Position numbers and translations under genes: made by a program. Shown here piece after piece: positions 45,882-54,588 of a DNA stretch of 64,000 bases (positions are counted from its first letter, which is position 1; each line of letters begins with the position of its first letter). The stretch covers positions 3,273,501 through 3,337,500 of the forward strand of contig NZ_CP075529.1 in assembly GCF_025809055.1 (NCBI RefSeq), written 5' to 3'. A model generated the notes under the pieces. It made no database searches. It was not told where the DNA came from and worked only from the letters and a program-made list of their open reading frames with translations. This stretch comes from Devosia sp. (GTDB lineage: Bacteria > Pseudomonadota > Alphaproteobacteria > Rhizobiales > Devosiaceae).

Positions 45882-47090
45882 ATGCAGCAGGTTGGTTCCG
45901 TCGAGGATCGGGTGACGTTTTCCGGCGCGCGCTGGCAGTTCGCGGCGCTGCTGCTGCCCGGTTATGCGCTCATGGTGCCGACCCTGGGGCTCAATCGCTT
46001 CTGGCTGACCACGGCCAAGCGGCGGTTCCTGTGGGGCAATACCATCATTGGCGGCGACGCCCTGGAATATACCGGCGAGGCCCGGCAATTGCTGCTCGGC
46101 TTCCTCATGGCGCTGGCCGTCTTCATTCCGGTCTATGGCCTGTTCTTCTATCTCTCCACCCAAACCGGGGCGACGGTCGTGATCGGCTATGGCGCCGTTG
46201 CCGTCCTCGTCTGGTTCCTCCATGGCTATGCGCTCTACCGGGCGCGCGATTTCCGGCTTTCCCGCACCCTGTGGCGCGGCATTCGCTTCGATCAGGCCGG
46301 CAATGCCTGGGCCTATGCCCTACGCCGCTTCCTGTGGTCCGTGCTCAATGTGGTGACGCTTGGCCTCGCCTATCCGTTCATGGCCGCCAATTTGTGGTCT
46401 TACCGCTATCGCCACACCTGGTATGGCGATCGCAGTTTCGGCTTTACCGGCTCCTGGAAACAGCTCGCCTTGCCCTATTATCCGGTCTGGCTGGTCATGG
46501 GGATTGTCATCATTGCTGCCGCCGTCGTCGCCAACGAATACGAGCTTTACGAACGCCCGCTCGAAGCCGATCCCGCAGCCTTCATGTGGCTGGCCATACA
46601 CGGCCTCTTCGGCACGATCCTCGTCACGCTCTATCGCTGCATCGAAATGACGCGCCTGTTTTCGGCAGTCACGCTCGGCGGCGCGCGACTGCGGCTTTCG
46701 GTTTCGCCATTCCACCTCTTCGGCCAGTTCCTGGCCTTTGGCCTCGCTCTCTTCTGCCTCTACCTGCTGCTGGCGCTGGGCGGTGTCCTCGTGCTGGGCC
46801 TCGTCGCCGGCGAAGCCTTTGCCGGGGGCGGCTTTGATCTCAACATTCTCATGGGCTCGATGCAGTCGAGCCTGCTGGCCCTGCTTGCCATCATCGCCGG
46901 CTACCTGTTGCTGTTCGGGGCCTTCGCCCTGGTCAATGAAGTGGTTCTCGGCTTCGGCTTCTGGACGCTCCTGGCGCGCGGCGCGACGCTGGTGGGGCTC
47001 GAAACGCTCGACAATGTCCATGCCCGCGACGAGGATCGCGCCCTGGCCGGCGAAGGCCTTGCCGATGCGCTTAATGTGGGGGGGTATTGA
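45882..47090 (+). CDS. DUF898/YjgN-family membrane protein
   Basis: A 402-residue membrane protein with about eight helices. The conserved NRFWLTTAKRRFLWGNTIIGGDALEYTGEA block near the N-terminus and the repeated YRYRHTWYGDRSFGFTG in the middle mark YjgN/DUF898. Function unknown. Its stop overlaps the M48 peptidase start (TGATG), and a DUF1499 protein follows, forming an envelope-themed operon. Confidence 0.88.
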   Translation: MQQVGSVEDRVTFSGARWQFAALLLPGYALMVPTLGLNRFWLTTAKRRFLWGNTIIGGDALEYTGEARQLLLGFLMALAVFIPVYGLFFYLSTQTGATVVIGYGAVAVLVWFLHGYALYRARDFRLSRTLWRGIRFDQAGNAWAYALRRFLWSVLNVVTLGLAYPFMAANLWSYRYRHTWYGDRSFGFTGSWKQLALPYYPVWLVMGIVIIAAAVVANEYELYERPLEADPAAFMWLAIHGLFGTILVTLYRCIEMTRLFSAVTLGGARLRLSVSPFHLFGQFLAFGLALFCLYLLLALGGVLVLGLVAGEAFAGGGFDLNILMGSMQSSLLALLAIIAGYLLLFGAFALVNEVVLGFGFWTLLARGATLVGLETLDNVHARDEDRALAGEGLADALNVGGY

Positions 47091-48205
47091 TGACCATACC
47101 CGCCCGCTATCACGATGGCCTCGTTTCGAGCGTCCACTCCGTCGCGCTCTCCCATATCGGGCAGGGCGGTTCCGGCCTGCTTGTACTCAGCGCGCCAACC
47201 GGTGCCGAAATGGCCCGCTTCGATGATCAGTCCCTCTACCTCGTCCCCTCCCGCGCCAATGAAATGCGGCTGGGTATCACCGGCCAGTCCGACGGGGCCC
47301 GCATCGTCGTCACCGGGCGTGAGGATATCGCCCGCATTCGTGCCACCATTCCCAATCTGGCCCGGCGCCACCAGCATGAGCGTGGCCGCCAGGTGCGCCT
47401 TGCGGCCTTGTCCACAATGGCACTGGCCTCGGTGATCGCCGCCTATCTCTTCGGCATTCCGCTCATCGCCTCGCGCCTGGTGCAACTGGTGCCCCCGGCC
47501 TGGGAAAGCGCCATCGGCGCCACCGTTTCGGGCCAGCTGGAAGCCAGCCTCGGCGGGGAGACGGGCCTGCCGGCCTGTGATCCGGACCCAGATAGCCTCG
47601 CCAACCGGGCCATTGCCCGCTTCGCCGCCGAGGCCATGGCCGGCGCCGGCACGCCTTTCGCCCCGCGCGTTACCGTGGTGCGCTCCGACATTCCCAATGC
47701 CTTTGCCGTTCCCGGCGGCAATGTCTATTTCTTCTCCGCGCTTCTGGATGCAGCGGAAAGCCCGGATGAATTTGCCGGTGTGCTGGCGCATGAACTGGGT
47801 CACGTCGCTCACCGCCACGGCATGGAGCAATTGGTGTCTACCGCCGGAACCGGGGCTCTGGTGGGGTTCATTCTCGGTGACATGACCGGGATTTCGGTCG
47901 CCGCCAGCCTTGGCGCCACCATTATCGATGCCCGCTTCTCGCGCGAGGCCGAAAAGCAGGCCGACCGGTTCGCGGCTGGAGTCGCCCAGCGTCTTGATTT
48001 CGAGCCCTGGGCACTGGCCGAACTGATCGGCCGGGTGGGCGAGGATACCGACTATTCCCGCGCCATGGCGCTGCTCAGCACCCATCCGCTCACCAATGAC
48101 CGGCGCGTGGCCCTGACCGATCTGGGCCAGAACCGGCCCAGCGGCCTCGAGCCGCCATTTGCGCCCGCCGAATGGGCCGCCATCCAATCCATGTGCGACA
48201 TCTGA
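47090..48205 (+). CDS. M48-family membrane-anchored metallopeptidase
   Basis: A 371-residue protein: N-terminal ~100-residue cytoplasmic-like region, one membrane helix (~103-127), then a periplasmic zinc peptidase domain. The HExxH motif is His234-Glu235-His238 in VLAHELGHVAHRH, with the third ligand in SREAEKQADRFA. FAVPGGNVYFFSALL precedes it as in BepA/HtpX-like enzymes. Likely an outer-membrane or protein quality-control peptidase. G-rich ribosome site at 47078-47084. Coupled to the DUF898 gene. Confidence 0.9.
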   Translation: MTIPARYHDGLVSSVHSVALSHIGQGGSGLLVLSAPTGAEMARFDDQSLYLVPSRANEMRLGITGQSDGARIVVTGREDIARIRATIPNLARRHQHERGRQVRLAALSTMALASVIAAYLFGIPLIASRLVQLVPPAWESAIGATVSGQLEASLGGETGLPACDPDPDSLANRAIARFAAEAMAGAGTPFAPRVTVVRSDIPNAFAVPGGNVYFFSALLDAAESPDEFAGVLAHELGHVAHRHGMEQLVSTAGTGALVGFILGDMTGISVAASLGATIIDARFSREAEKQADRFAAGVAQRLDFEPWALAELIGRVGEDTDYSRAMALLSTHPLTNDRRVALTDLGQNRPSGLEPPFAPAEWAAIQSMCDI

Positions 48206-48296
48206 CCCCGCGAAAATCCCGGCCCATGCTCCTTTGTTCAAACAAGCGAAAGACCTTGCCTCTAAGGTTCGCCAGGATTCCGGAGTTGCAAGCTTC

Positions 48297-49139
48297 GTGC
48301 GTGTACTGATCAAGACCTCGAAATGGGCCATTTGGGCCCGTCGCCTGGGCAGCCTGGCACTGCCTTTGGTGGTGATTCCGGTCTTCATGCACCGGCAGGG
48401 CCTGGTCGAGTCGCCGGTATTTCTCGTTCTTGCCGCCTTTGCCGCTGCCATTGCCGGCCTCTCCGTGCTCTGTGCCATGGTGGCGCTCGTGCGCCTCTGG
48501 CATACGGGCGACCAGGGCTGGGGCAGGGCGCTGCTCGGCCTTTTGCTGGGCCTCATCTGCCTCGCCCCGTTCTGCTGGTACGGCTACCTCGCCTGGCGCT
48601 ATCCTCCGGTCACCGACATGGCCACGGTAGAGCGCGGAGACCTGCCGCTGGTCTTTGAGCCAGACACCATCGCCATGCCCCCGCCGCGCCTGATTGCGCC
48701 CGACGAACAGGCCGAGCAGTTTCCAAATGTGACCACCCGTACTTACCCGCTCGACGTTATCCAGCTCTTTGCGCTGGTCGATCGGCAGGTGCGCGACAAT
48801 GGCTGGGATGTGCGCCTGCGCTCCGAGCCGCTCGATTATGGCCAGACCGGCCGCATCAATGCGCGCATCCTCACCCTGCCGGGCTGGCGCGAAGAGGCTG
48901 TTCTGCGGGTCGAGCCCGTGGCCGGCGGCACCAAAGTCGACATGCGCTCGGCTTCGATCAACGCACCGCACGATTTCGGCTCCAACGGCAATCGCATCAG
49001 CGATTTCCTCGTCGCCCTCGATGCCGGGGTCACCACCTTCATGCGCGACAACCCCAATATCAACGAGCCCGTGCCGGTCGAAGACGAACCAAGCCCCGAA
49101 GTCCAGACCGGAGACGGCGCCGGCACCGAAGGCGATTAG
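48297..49139 (+). CDS. DUF1499-family membrane protein
   Basis: About 280 residues. The first ~110 hold three membrane helices (LPLVVIPVFMH, FLVLAAFAAAIAGLSVLCAMVALV, LLGLLLGLICLAPFCWYGYLAW); the C-terminal part is a DUF1499 domain (TRTYPLDVIQLFALVDRQVRDNGWDV ... VDMRSASINAPHDFGSNGNRISDFL). Function unknown. A GTG start at 48297 is preferred because residues encoded upstream look non-family and overlap the M48 gene in part. Probably third gene of the DUF898-M48 operon. Confidence 0.78.
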   Translation: MRVLIKTSKWAIWARRLGSLALPLVVIPVFMHRQGLVESPVFLVLAAFAAAIAGLSVLCAMVALVRLWHTGDQGWGRALLGLLLGLICLAPFCWYGYLAWRYPPVTDMATVERGDLPLVFEPDTIAMPPPRLIAPDEQAEQFPNVTTRTYPLDVIQLFALVDRQVRDNGWDVRLRSEPLDYGQTGRINARILTLPGWREEAVLRVEPVAGGTKVDMRSASINAPHDFGSNGNRISDFLVALDAGVTTFMRDNPNINEPVPVEDEPSPEVQTGDGAGTEGD

Positions 49140-49181
49140 CCCGCGCCACGTGGGCGGTGACGTCAGGCCCCCGCCCCCCGA

Positions 49182-49212
49182 GTCATTCCCGCGAAAGCGG
49201 GAACCTCTGGTT
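49182..49212. repeat. 31-bp dispersed palindromic repeat, copy 1
   Basis: The 31 bases GTCATTCCCGCG...CCTCTGGTT are identical to 59412-59442. The core is TTCCCGC-GAAA-GCGGGAA. Lies in the gap between the DUF1499 and glpK genes. Confidence 0.85.
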
Positions 49213-49292
49213 CGACCAAAAGGCAGTCACCAGAGCTTCTCCATCACCCTCTCGATGCGTGCAAACCGGCACCCTGGCCCCCGGCGCCGACC

Positions 49293-50780
49293 CTACCGCG
49301 TCAACGTCCGCTGCACGGCCTCGTCCCATCCGGCAATCTTGGACTTGCGCAGCTTGGCCGCCATGTCCGGCTCAAAGCGCGTGTCGCGGGCCCACGCCTT
49401 GGCAAACCCCGCCTGTTTGGGCCACAGCCCCGCCTTCATCCCGGCCAGCCAGGCCGCGCCCAGCGCAGTGGTCTCCAGAATTGTCGGCCGGTCCACCGGC
49501 GCGTCGAGAATGTCGGCAAGAAACTGCATGGTCCAGTCCGAGGCCACCATGCCGCCATCCACGCGCAGCACCGTGTCACCGCCGCCCTTCCAGTCCTTCT
49601 GCATGGCGCTGAGCAGGTCGCGCGTCTGGTAGCATACCGCCTCCAGCGCCGCCCGGGCGATCTCTGCCGGTCCGGTATTGCGCGTCAGCCCATAAATGGC
49701 GCCGCGTGCCTCCGCATCCCACCAGGGCGCGCCGAGGCCCACAAAGGCCGGCACCATGTAAACATGCTGGCTGGGATCGGCCTTGAGCGCCAGCGGCCCG
49801 GTCTCGCTGGCCTCTTTGACCAGTTTCAGCCCGTCGCGAATCCACTGCACCGCCGCCCCGGCGATGAAGATCGAGCCCTCCAGAGCATATGTGGTCTCCC
49901 CGTTGAGCCGATAGGCAATGGTGGTGAGCAGCCGGTTCTTGGAGCGCACCATGTCGGCGCCGGTATTGAGCAGGGCAAAACACCCCGTGCCATAGGTGGA
50001 TTTGAGCATGCCCGGCTCAAAACAGGCCTGGCCGATGGTCGCGGCATGCTGGTCTCCGGCGACGCCCAGAATGGGGATCGGGGCACCGAACAGGCTCTCT
50101 TCGGCCATACCGAAATCGTCGGCGCAATCCCTGACTTCGGGCAGCAGGGCCATGGGCACGTCGAGGAGGGCGCAGAGCTGCTTGTCCCACTGGTTCTTGC
50201 CGATATCGAACAGCAGGGTGCGCCCGGCATTGGTGGCATCGGTGGCGTGAACCGTGCCGCCGGTCAGCCGCCAGATGAGAAAACTGTCTATGGTGCCGAA
50301 AGCCAGCTCACCCTTTTCCGCCCGGCGGCGCGCGCCCTTGACCTTGTCGAGCAGCCACTTGACCTTGGTGCCGGAGAAATAGGGGTCGAGCAGCAATCCG
50401 GTCTTGCGCGTCACCAGCTTTTCATGGCCCGCCTTCTTGAGCTGTGCGCAGAGTGCGGCGGTCCGCCGGTCCTGCCAGACAATGGCATTGTGAATGGGTT
50501 TTCCCGTGGCGCGGTCCCAGATGACCACCGTTTCGCGCTGGTTGGTAATGCCGATGGCGGCCACGTCACTCGCTTTGGCGCCGGCCTCCTTGAGTGCCTT
50601 CCTGACCGACCAGACCACCGAGTCCCAGATTTCCTCCGGGTCATGCTCCACCCAGCCGTCCTGCGGAAAATGCTGGGTGAATTCCTTCTGTCCCACGCCC
50701 GCAATGGCCCGCTTGTCGTCGAACAGGATGGCCCGGCTCGACGTCGTGCCCTGGTCGATGGCCAGAATGAACTTGCTCAT
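49293..50780 (-). CDS. glpK: Glycerol kinase
   Basis: A 495-residue FGGY kinase. It phosphorylates glycerol to glycerol 3-phosphate. Signatures: LAIDQGTTSSRAILFD at the start, ITNQRETVVIWDRATG, NAIVWQDRRT, DSFLIWRLTGG, GDQHAATIGQACF and DGGMVASDWTMQFLADIL. GAGGAG lies nine bases before the ATG. It is downstream of glpD in the same direction, with a repeat-filled ~150-bp gap. Confidence 0.97.
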   Translation of the reverse strand: MSKFILAIDQGTTSSRAILFDDKRAIAGVGQKEFTQHFPQDGWVEHDPEEIWDSVVWSVRKALKEAGAKASDVAAIGITNQRETVVIWDRATGKPIHNAIVWQDRRTAALCAQLKKAGHEKLVTRKTGLLLDPYFSGTKVKWLLDKVKGARRRAEKGELAFGTIDSFLIWRLTGGTVHATDATNAGRTLLFDIGKNQWDKQLCALLDVPMALLPEVRDCADDFGMAEESLFGAPIPILGVAGDQHAATIGQACFEPGMLKSTYGTGCFALLNTGADMVRSKNRLLTTIAYRLNGETTYALEGSIFIAGAAVQWIRDGLKLVKEASETGPLALKADPSQHVYMVPAFVGLGAPWWDAEARGAIYGLTRNTGPAEIARAALEAVCYQTRDLLSAMQKDWKGGGDTVLRVDGGMVASDWTMQFLADILDAPVDRPTILETTALGAAWLAGMKAGLWPKQAGFAKAWARDTRFEPDMAAKLRKSKIAGWDEAVQRTLTR

Positions 50781-50813
50781 GCGTGTCTCCTCGCGAGCTC
50801 TGCGGCTCTTTCG

Positions 50814-50915
50814 TCTCCCTCCCCCTTGTGGGGAGCGATCAAGGGCTGGGGGCGTCACACGCACCAGGCGTTCGGCCCCACCACACCCTAACCCTCCCCA
50901 TCGAGGAGAGGGAAT
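50814..50915. repeat. GC-rich repeat cluster between glpD and glpK
   Basis: Contains CTCCCTCCCCCTTGTGGGGAG and CCCTCCCCATCGAGGAGAGGG. The same units recur at 55567-55705. It separates the two glp genes and may affect mRNA processing. Confidence 0.65.
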
Positions 50916-50934
50916 GTCCTTTCGTGCAGGCGGG

Positions 50935-52419
50935 CTATTGCTTGCGGCTGTCCAAATACGCCTCCAGCCGCGCAACATCCTCCGCCCCGACGCGCAGGCC
51001 CAGCTTGGTGCGCCGCCACAAGATGTCTTGTGCCGTCCGAGCCCATTCCTCGGCAACCAGATAATCAACTTCGGCGGCATAGAGATTGGCGCCGAAATGC
51101 TGGCCGAGGTCTTCGTCGCTGCCTCGCTCGCCCAGGATAGTCCGCGCCCTGGTGCCATAAAGCCGCATCAGCCTGCGCAGCAGGCCCGCCGGCATGTCGG
51201 GGTAATCCATGCCCAGCCGGCGCAGTTCCGCGTCAAAGCTCTTCACGCCGAAATCGCCGCCGGGCAGGGTGCTCTTGGCCGTCCAGGCCGCCCCCTTCTT
51301 GCCCAGCACACCCTCGATTTTTTCCAGCACCGACTCGGCCAGGCGGCGCGACGTGGTCAGCTTGCCGCCGAATACATTGATGGCGACACCGGTGGCCACT
51401 TCCCCGTCCTGCTTGAGCACATAGTCCCGCGTTGCCTCCTGCGCAGCGCTGGCGCCGTCATCGAACAGCGGCCGCACACCCGAATAGGTCCACACGATCT
51501 CATCGCGCGTCACCGGCCGGGCGAAATATTCGCTCGCGGCCGACAGCAGATAGTCGGTTTCCTCCTCGGTGATCGCCACATCCTTGGGGTCGCCGTGATA
51601 ATCGCGATCGGTGGTGCCGATCAGGGTGAAATCGTCCTGATAGGGAATGGCGAAGAAGATCCGGCCGTCACTGTTTTGGAAGAAGTAGCATCGGTCATGG
51701 TCGAACAGCTTGCGCACCACGATATGGCTGCCCTGGACCAGCCGCACATGGTGCCGCCCCCGTTCGCCCATCACGCCGTTGATCACCGCGTCCACCCAGG
51801 GCCCGCCGGCATTGACCAGCAGTTTCGCCCGCACCTCCTGCTGGCCGCCCTCGCCGTCGAGCGCAATGCGCCAGCCGCCGTCCTCGCGGCGCGCGGAAAC
51901 AACCTTGGTGCGGACATGGATGCTCGCACCCCGGTCGGCGGCGTCGCGGGCATTGAGCACCACGAACCGCGCATCGTCGACCCAACAGTCCGAATATTCG
52001 AATGCCAGCCGGTATCCCGGCTTCAATGGCTGCCCGGCCGGATCGCGGGTCAGGTCCAGTGTCTTGGTCGGCGGCAGGAGGCGCCGTCCGCCCATATGGT
52101 CGTACATGGCCAGGCCCGCCCGCAGCACCATGGCCGGGCGCAAGCCCTTGTGATGCGGCAGCACGAACCGCAGCGGCCAGATGATATGGGGCGCCGCGCT
52201 CCACAGGATTTCCCGCTCGGCCAGCGCTTCGTGCACCAGGCGGAATTCATAATGTTCGAGATAGCGCAGGCCGCCATGGATCAGCTTGGTCGCGGCCGAA
52301 CTCGTGCCCGAGGCCAGGTCGTTCATCTCCGCCAGCCCCACCGAATAGCCGCGCCCCGCGGCATCGCGGGCAATGCTGGCGCCGTTGATGCCGCCGCCAA
52401 TGACGAAAATGTCCAGCAT
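50935..52419 (-). CDS. glpD: Glycerol-3-phosphate dehydrogenase (aerobic, FAD-dependent)
   Basis: A 494-residue FAD enzyme that oxidises glycerol 3-phosphate to dihydroxyacetone phosphate and passes electrons to quinone. The FAD motif is VIGGGINGASIARDAAGRG; SSAATKLIHGGLRYLEHYEF, NAGGPWVDAV, GSHIVVRKLF and SYSGVRPLF-like blocks (TYSGVRPLFDD) follow. It is the first gene of glpD-glpK. Three TTCGTT-type repeats at 21-bp spacing lie upstream (52447-52495), consistent with a DeoR-family GlpR repressor. Confidence 0.96.
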   Translation of the reverse strand: MLDIFVIGGGINGASIARDAAGRGYSVGLAEMNDLASGTSSAATKLIHGGLRYLEHYEFRLVHEALAEREILWSAAPHIIWPLRFVLPHHKGLRPAMVLRAGLAMYDHMGGRRLLPPTKTLDLTRDPAGQPLKPGYRLAFEYSDCWVDDARFVVLNARDAADRGASIHVRTKVVSARREDGGWRIALDGEGGQQEVRAKLLVNAGGPWVDAVINGVMGERGRHHVRLVQGSHIVVRKLFDHDRCYFFQNSDGRIFFAIPYQDDFTLIGTTDRDYHGDPKDVAITEEETDYLLSAASEYFARPVTRDEIVWTYSGVRPLFDDGASAAQEATRDYVLKQDGEVATGVAINVFGGKLTTSRRLAESVLEKIEGVLGKKGAAWTAKSTLPGGDFGVKSFDAELRRLGMDYPDMPAGLLRRLMRLYGTRARTILGERGSDEDLGQHFGANLYAAEVDYLVAEEWARTAQDILWRRTKLGLRVGAEDVARLEAYLDSRKQ

Positions 52420-52446
52420 ATGTCCCCGCTCGATGCTCGATTATGG

Positions 52447-52495
52447 TTCGTTTATACGACATATGGTTTCGTTTTGTAACAACCATATTTCGTTC
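52447..52495. promoter_or_regulatory. Three GlpR-like direct repeats upstream of glpD
   Basis: TTCGTTT at 52447, TTCGTTT at 52468 and TTCGTTC at 52489 are exactly 21 bp apart; the first two are preceded by TATGG. DeoR-family GlpR operators in other bacteria contain TTCG-type repeats. The array starts 28 bp before glpD and ends 89 bp before the divergent transporter gene. Confidence 0.7.
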
Positions 52496-52583
52496 TTGTG
52501 CAGTCCGCTGGCGCCGATTGACCCCGTAGCCCATCAGGTCTAGGTCAACGGAACAGTTCACGTGTGGCCCAGGTTCCCGGCCT

Positions 52584-53519
52584 ATGCTCTCCATCCTTGC
52601 CGTTACGGCGCCGATCTTCGCGCTCATCGCCCTGGGCTATCTTGCGGTGCGTTTCGCGCTGTTCCCCGCCGATGGCATCAAGTCGCTGATCGCCTTCGTC
52701 AACAATTTCGCCACGCCGTGCCTGTTGTTCTATTCGATCGGCACCAGCGATTTCCGCGCCGCCTTCAACATCGCCATCATCGGCCCCTTCTATCTCGGCG
52801 CCTTCGTCTGCTTTGTGCTGGGCATCATCCTTGCCCGCAAGGTCTTCGGCAACCGGCCGGGCGAAGCGGTGTCGGTGGGCTTTGCCGGCACCTTCACCAA
52901 TACCGTCCTGGTTGGCCTGCCGGTCATGGCGCGCGCCTATGGCGAGGGCGCCTTGCCGGTGACGCTTTCCATCATTGGCCTCCATGGCGCCATCCTGTTG
53001 ACCCTGGGCATGGTGACCATGGAACTGACCCGCCGCGATGGGCAGCCCCTGGCTAAAACCCTGTTGCTGGCCGGCAAGCGGGTTTTTTCCAATCCCCTGA
53101 TCTGGGGCATCACGGCCGGCATCGTGGCCTCGCTGGTCAATCTGCAATTGCCCGAACCGGCGCTGGCCTTCTTCCAGATGATGGGCCAGGCGGTGGTCCC
53201 GGCGGCGCTGTTCGGCATCGGCGGCGCCCTCAACGAGTTCAAGCTCAGCGAAAACTGGAAACAGGCGCTGGTGGCTTCGCTCATCAAGCTGATCCTGCAC
53301 CCCTTCATCGCCTACGCGCTGATGATCTGGGTGCTGCATGTCCCCATGGACATCGCCCGCTACGGCATCCTGCTCTCGGCCATGCCGGCCGGCGTCAACA
53401 TCTATGTCTTCGCCACCTATTACGACCGCGGCGTCAGCGTGGCGACCAACACCATCCTGATCGGCACGGTACTCTCCGCCCTGACCATTTCCGGCTGGCT
53501 ATTCGTGCTGAGTTTGTGA
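52584..53519 (+). CDS. AEC-family transporter (auxin efflux carrier fold)
   Basis: A 311-residue membrane protein with about ten helices arranged as two five-helix repeats. The half-way motifs NNFATPCLLFYSIG (helix 2) and the GVSVATNTILIGTVLSALT end mark the AEC family (PF03547). Bacterial members move malonate, malate or other small acids; substrate not predictable. It is divergent from glpD, sharing the GlpR-like repeats, so it may belong to glycerol metabolism. Confidence 0.88.
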   Translation: MLSILAVTAPIFALIALGYLAVRFALFPADGIKSLIAFVNNFATPCLLFYSIGTSDFRAAFNIAIIGPFYLGAFVCFVLGIILARKVFGNRPGEAVSVGFAGTFTNTVLVGLPVMARAYGEGALPVTLSIIGLHGAILLTLGMVTMELTRRDGQPLAKTLLLAGKRVFSNPLIWGITAGIVASLVNLQLPEPALAFFQMMGQAVVPAALFGIGGALNEFKLSENWKQALVASLIKLILHPFIAYALMIWVLHVPMDIARYGILLSAMPAGVNIYVFATYYDRGVSVATNTILIGTVLSALTISGWLFVLSL

Positions 53520-53545
53520 AGCGCCACGCTGTCACGAGCAACCGA

Positions 53546-53683
53546 TCCATCGGCTCCATCGCCCCCTCGCCCCTCAGGGGAGAGGGATGGGGTGAGGGGT
53601 GAATGCCCATCGTCAGGAACACGAGTGTGAACCCCTCATCCGGCGCTTCGCGCCACCTTCTCCCCTCAGGGGAGAAGGGAAAC
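53546..53683. repeat. GC-rich palindromic repeat cluster
   Basis: Two adjacent palindromes: CGGCTCCATCGCCCCCTCGC... with CCCCTCAGGGGAG (53546-53605), matching the 40401 unit including its left flank, and CTTCTCCCCTCAGGGGAGAAG (about 53658-53680). They fill most of the gap after the AEC gene. Confidence 0.75.
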
Positions 53684-53780
53684 GCTCCGTCGTTTCAGTC
53701 CTATCGCGAAGTGGTCTAGAGGCGCTCGGGAGGGGGTATTGAGACCCCAGGACGACCCGGGCCTGAGGCACCTTCGCCCC

Positions 53781-54587
53781 CTATCCGGCCTTCACCGTCA
53801 CCGTCTGCACGAGCTCCCCCACCGGCACGGTGCGTAGGGGCGTCGCGCTTTCCCCGTCGAGCCCCACCACCAGCCGCACATGCCGGTCTGTCGGGCACAT
53901 CTGCAGGGCAGGGTCGAACCCGATCCAGCCGAGCCCCTCGTCATAGGCTTCGGCCCAGGCATGGAGTCCGCCGGCATGGTGCTTGTCCGGCGCCAGGTAG
54001 CCGGTGATGAAACGGGCGGGAATATCGAGCGCCCTGGCCGCGCCGACAAACAGGTGCGCATAATCGGCCGGTGGCGGCAGCGCCTCGGCCGGAGCCGCTG
54101 CCTGGCTCTGGCTCTGGGCGCCATTGGCCTGCATCTGCGTTTGCGGCTCTGCCGCTTCGGGCAGGCCCAGCGTCTCGCCGACCCGCGCCATCAAGCCGTG
54201 CAAGACGTCGAGGCGGCTTTCCTTGGCGGTACGGAACTTGCCATAGACGGTCACCGGCGCCTTGGTGAGGGCGGTGATACGCTTATAGAGCGCCGGCACC
54301 GGCTCGCGACCGGGCTTGCCCAGCACGCCATTGATGTCGCTCGTCACCACCACGCCGCGCGCTGCCAGCGTGATATCGCCCTCCGGACGCGCCTGGTTTA
54401 CCAGATGCACCATATTGCCATAGGCATCGGTGAAGCGCCCGGCATTGCCGATCCCGGCGACTTCCACGCTCCAGCTTTCCACGTTCTGTCCCGGTCCGGT
54501 TCCCGGGGTCAGCAGCAGGTGCAGTACCGCCTGCGCCGTTTCCGGCGGCAGCGACAGGGTCAGCGTGTGGTCGATGGCAAGACGCAT
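53781..54587 (-). CDS. Transglutaminase-like protein lacking the catalytic cysteine
   Basis: A 268-residue protein: bacterial transglutaminase N-terminal beta domain (~1-85), then a transglutaminase-like core. His209 (GLHAWAEAY) and Asp225 (GFDPALQ) of the triad are present, but where the family has GVCxDxAH this protein has PPPADYAHLF, with Pro173 in place of Cys. A Gln/Ala-rich linker (QTQMQANGAQSQSQAAAPAEA) precedes that point. It is the last gene of an operon with the circularly permuted ATP-grasp and alpha-E proteins, one base after the alpha-E stop. Likely a non-catalytic or altered member. Confidence 0.85.
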   Translation of the reverse strand: MRLAIDHTLTLSLPPETAQAVLHLLLTPGTGPGQNVESWSVEVAGIGNAGRFTDAYGNMVHLVNQARPEGDITLAARGVVVTSDINGVLGKPGREPVPALYKRITALTKAPVTVYGKFRTAKESRLDVLHGLMARVGETLGLPEAAEPQTQMQANGAQSQSQAAAPAEALPPPADYAHLFVGAARALDIPARFITGYLAPDKHHAGGLHAWAEAYDEGLGWIGFDPALQMCPTDRHVRLVVGLDGESATPLRTVPVGELVQTVTVKAG

Positions 54588-54588
54588 A

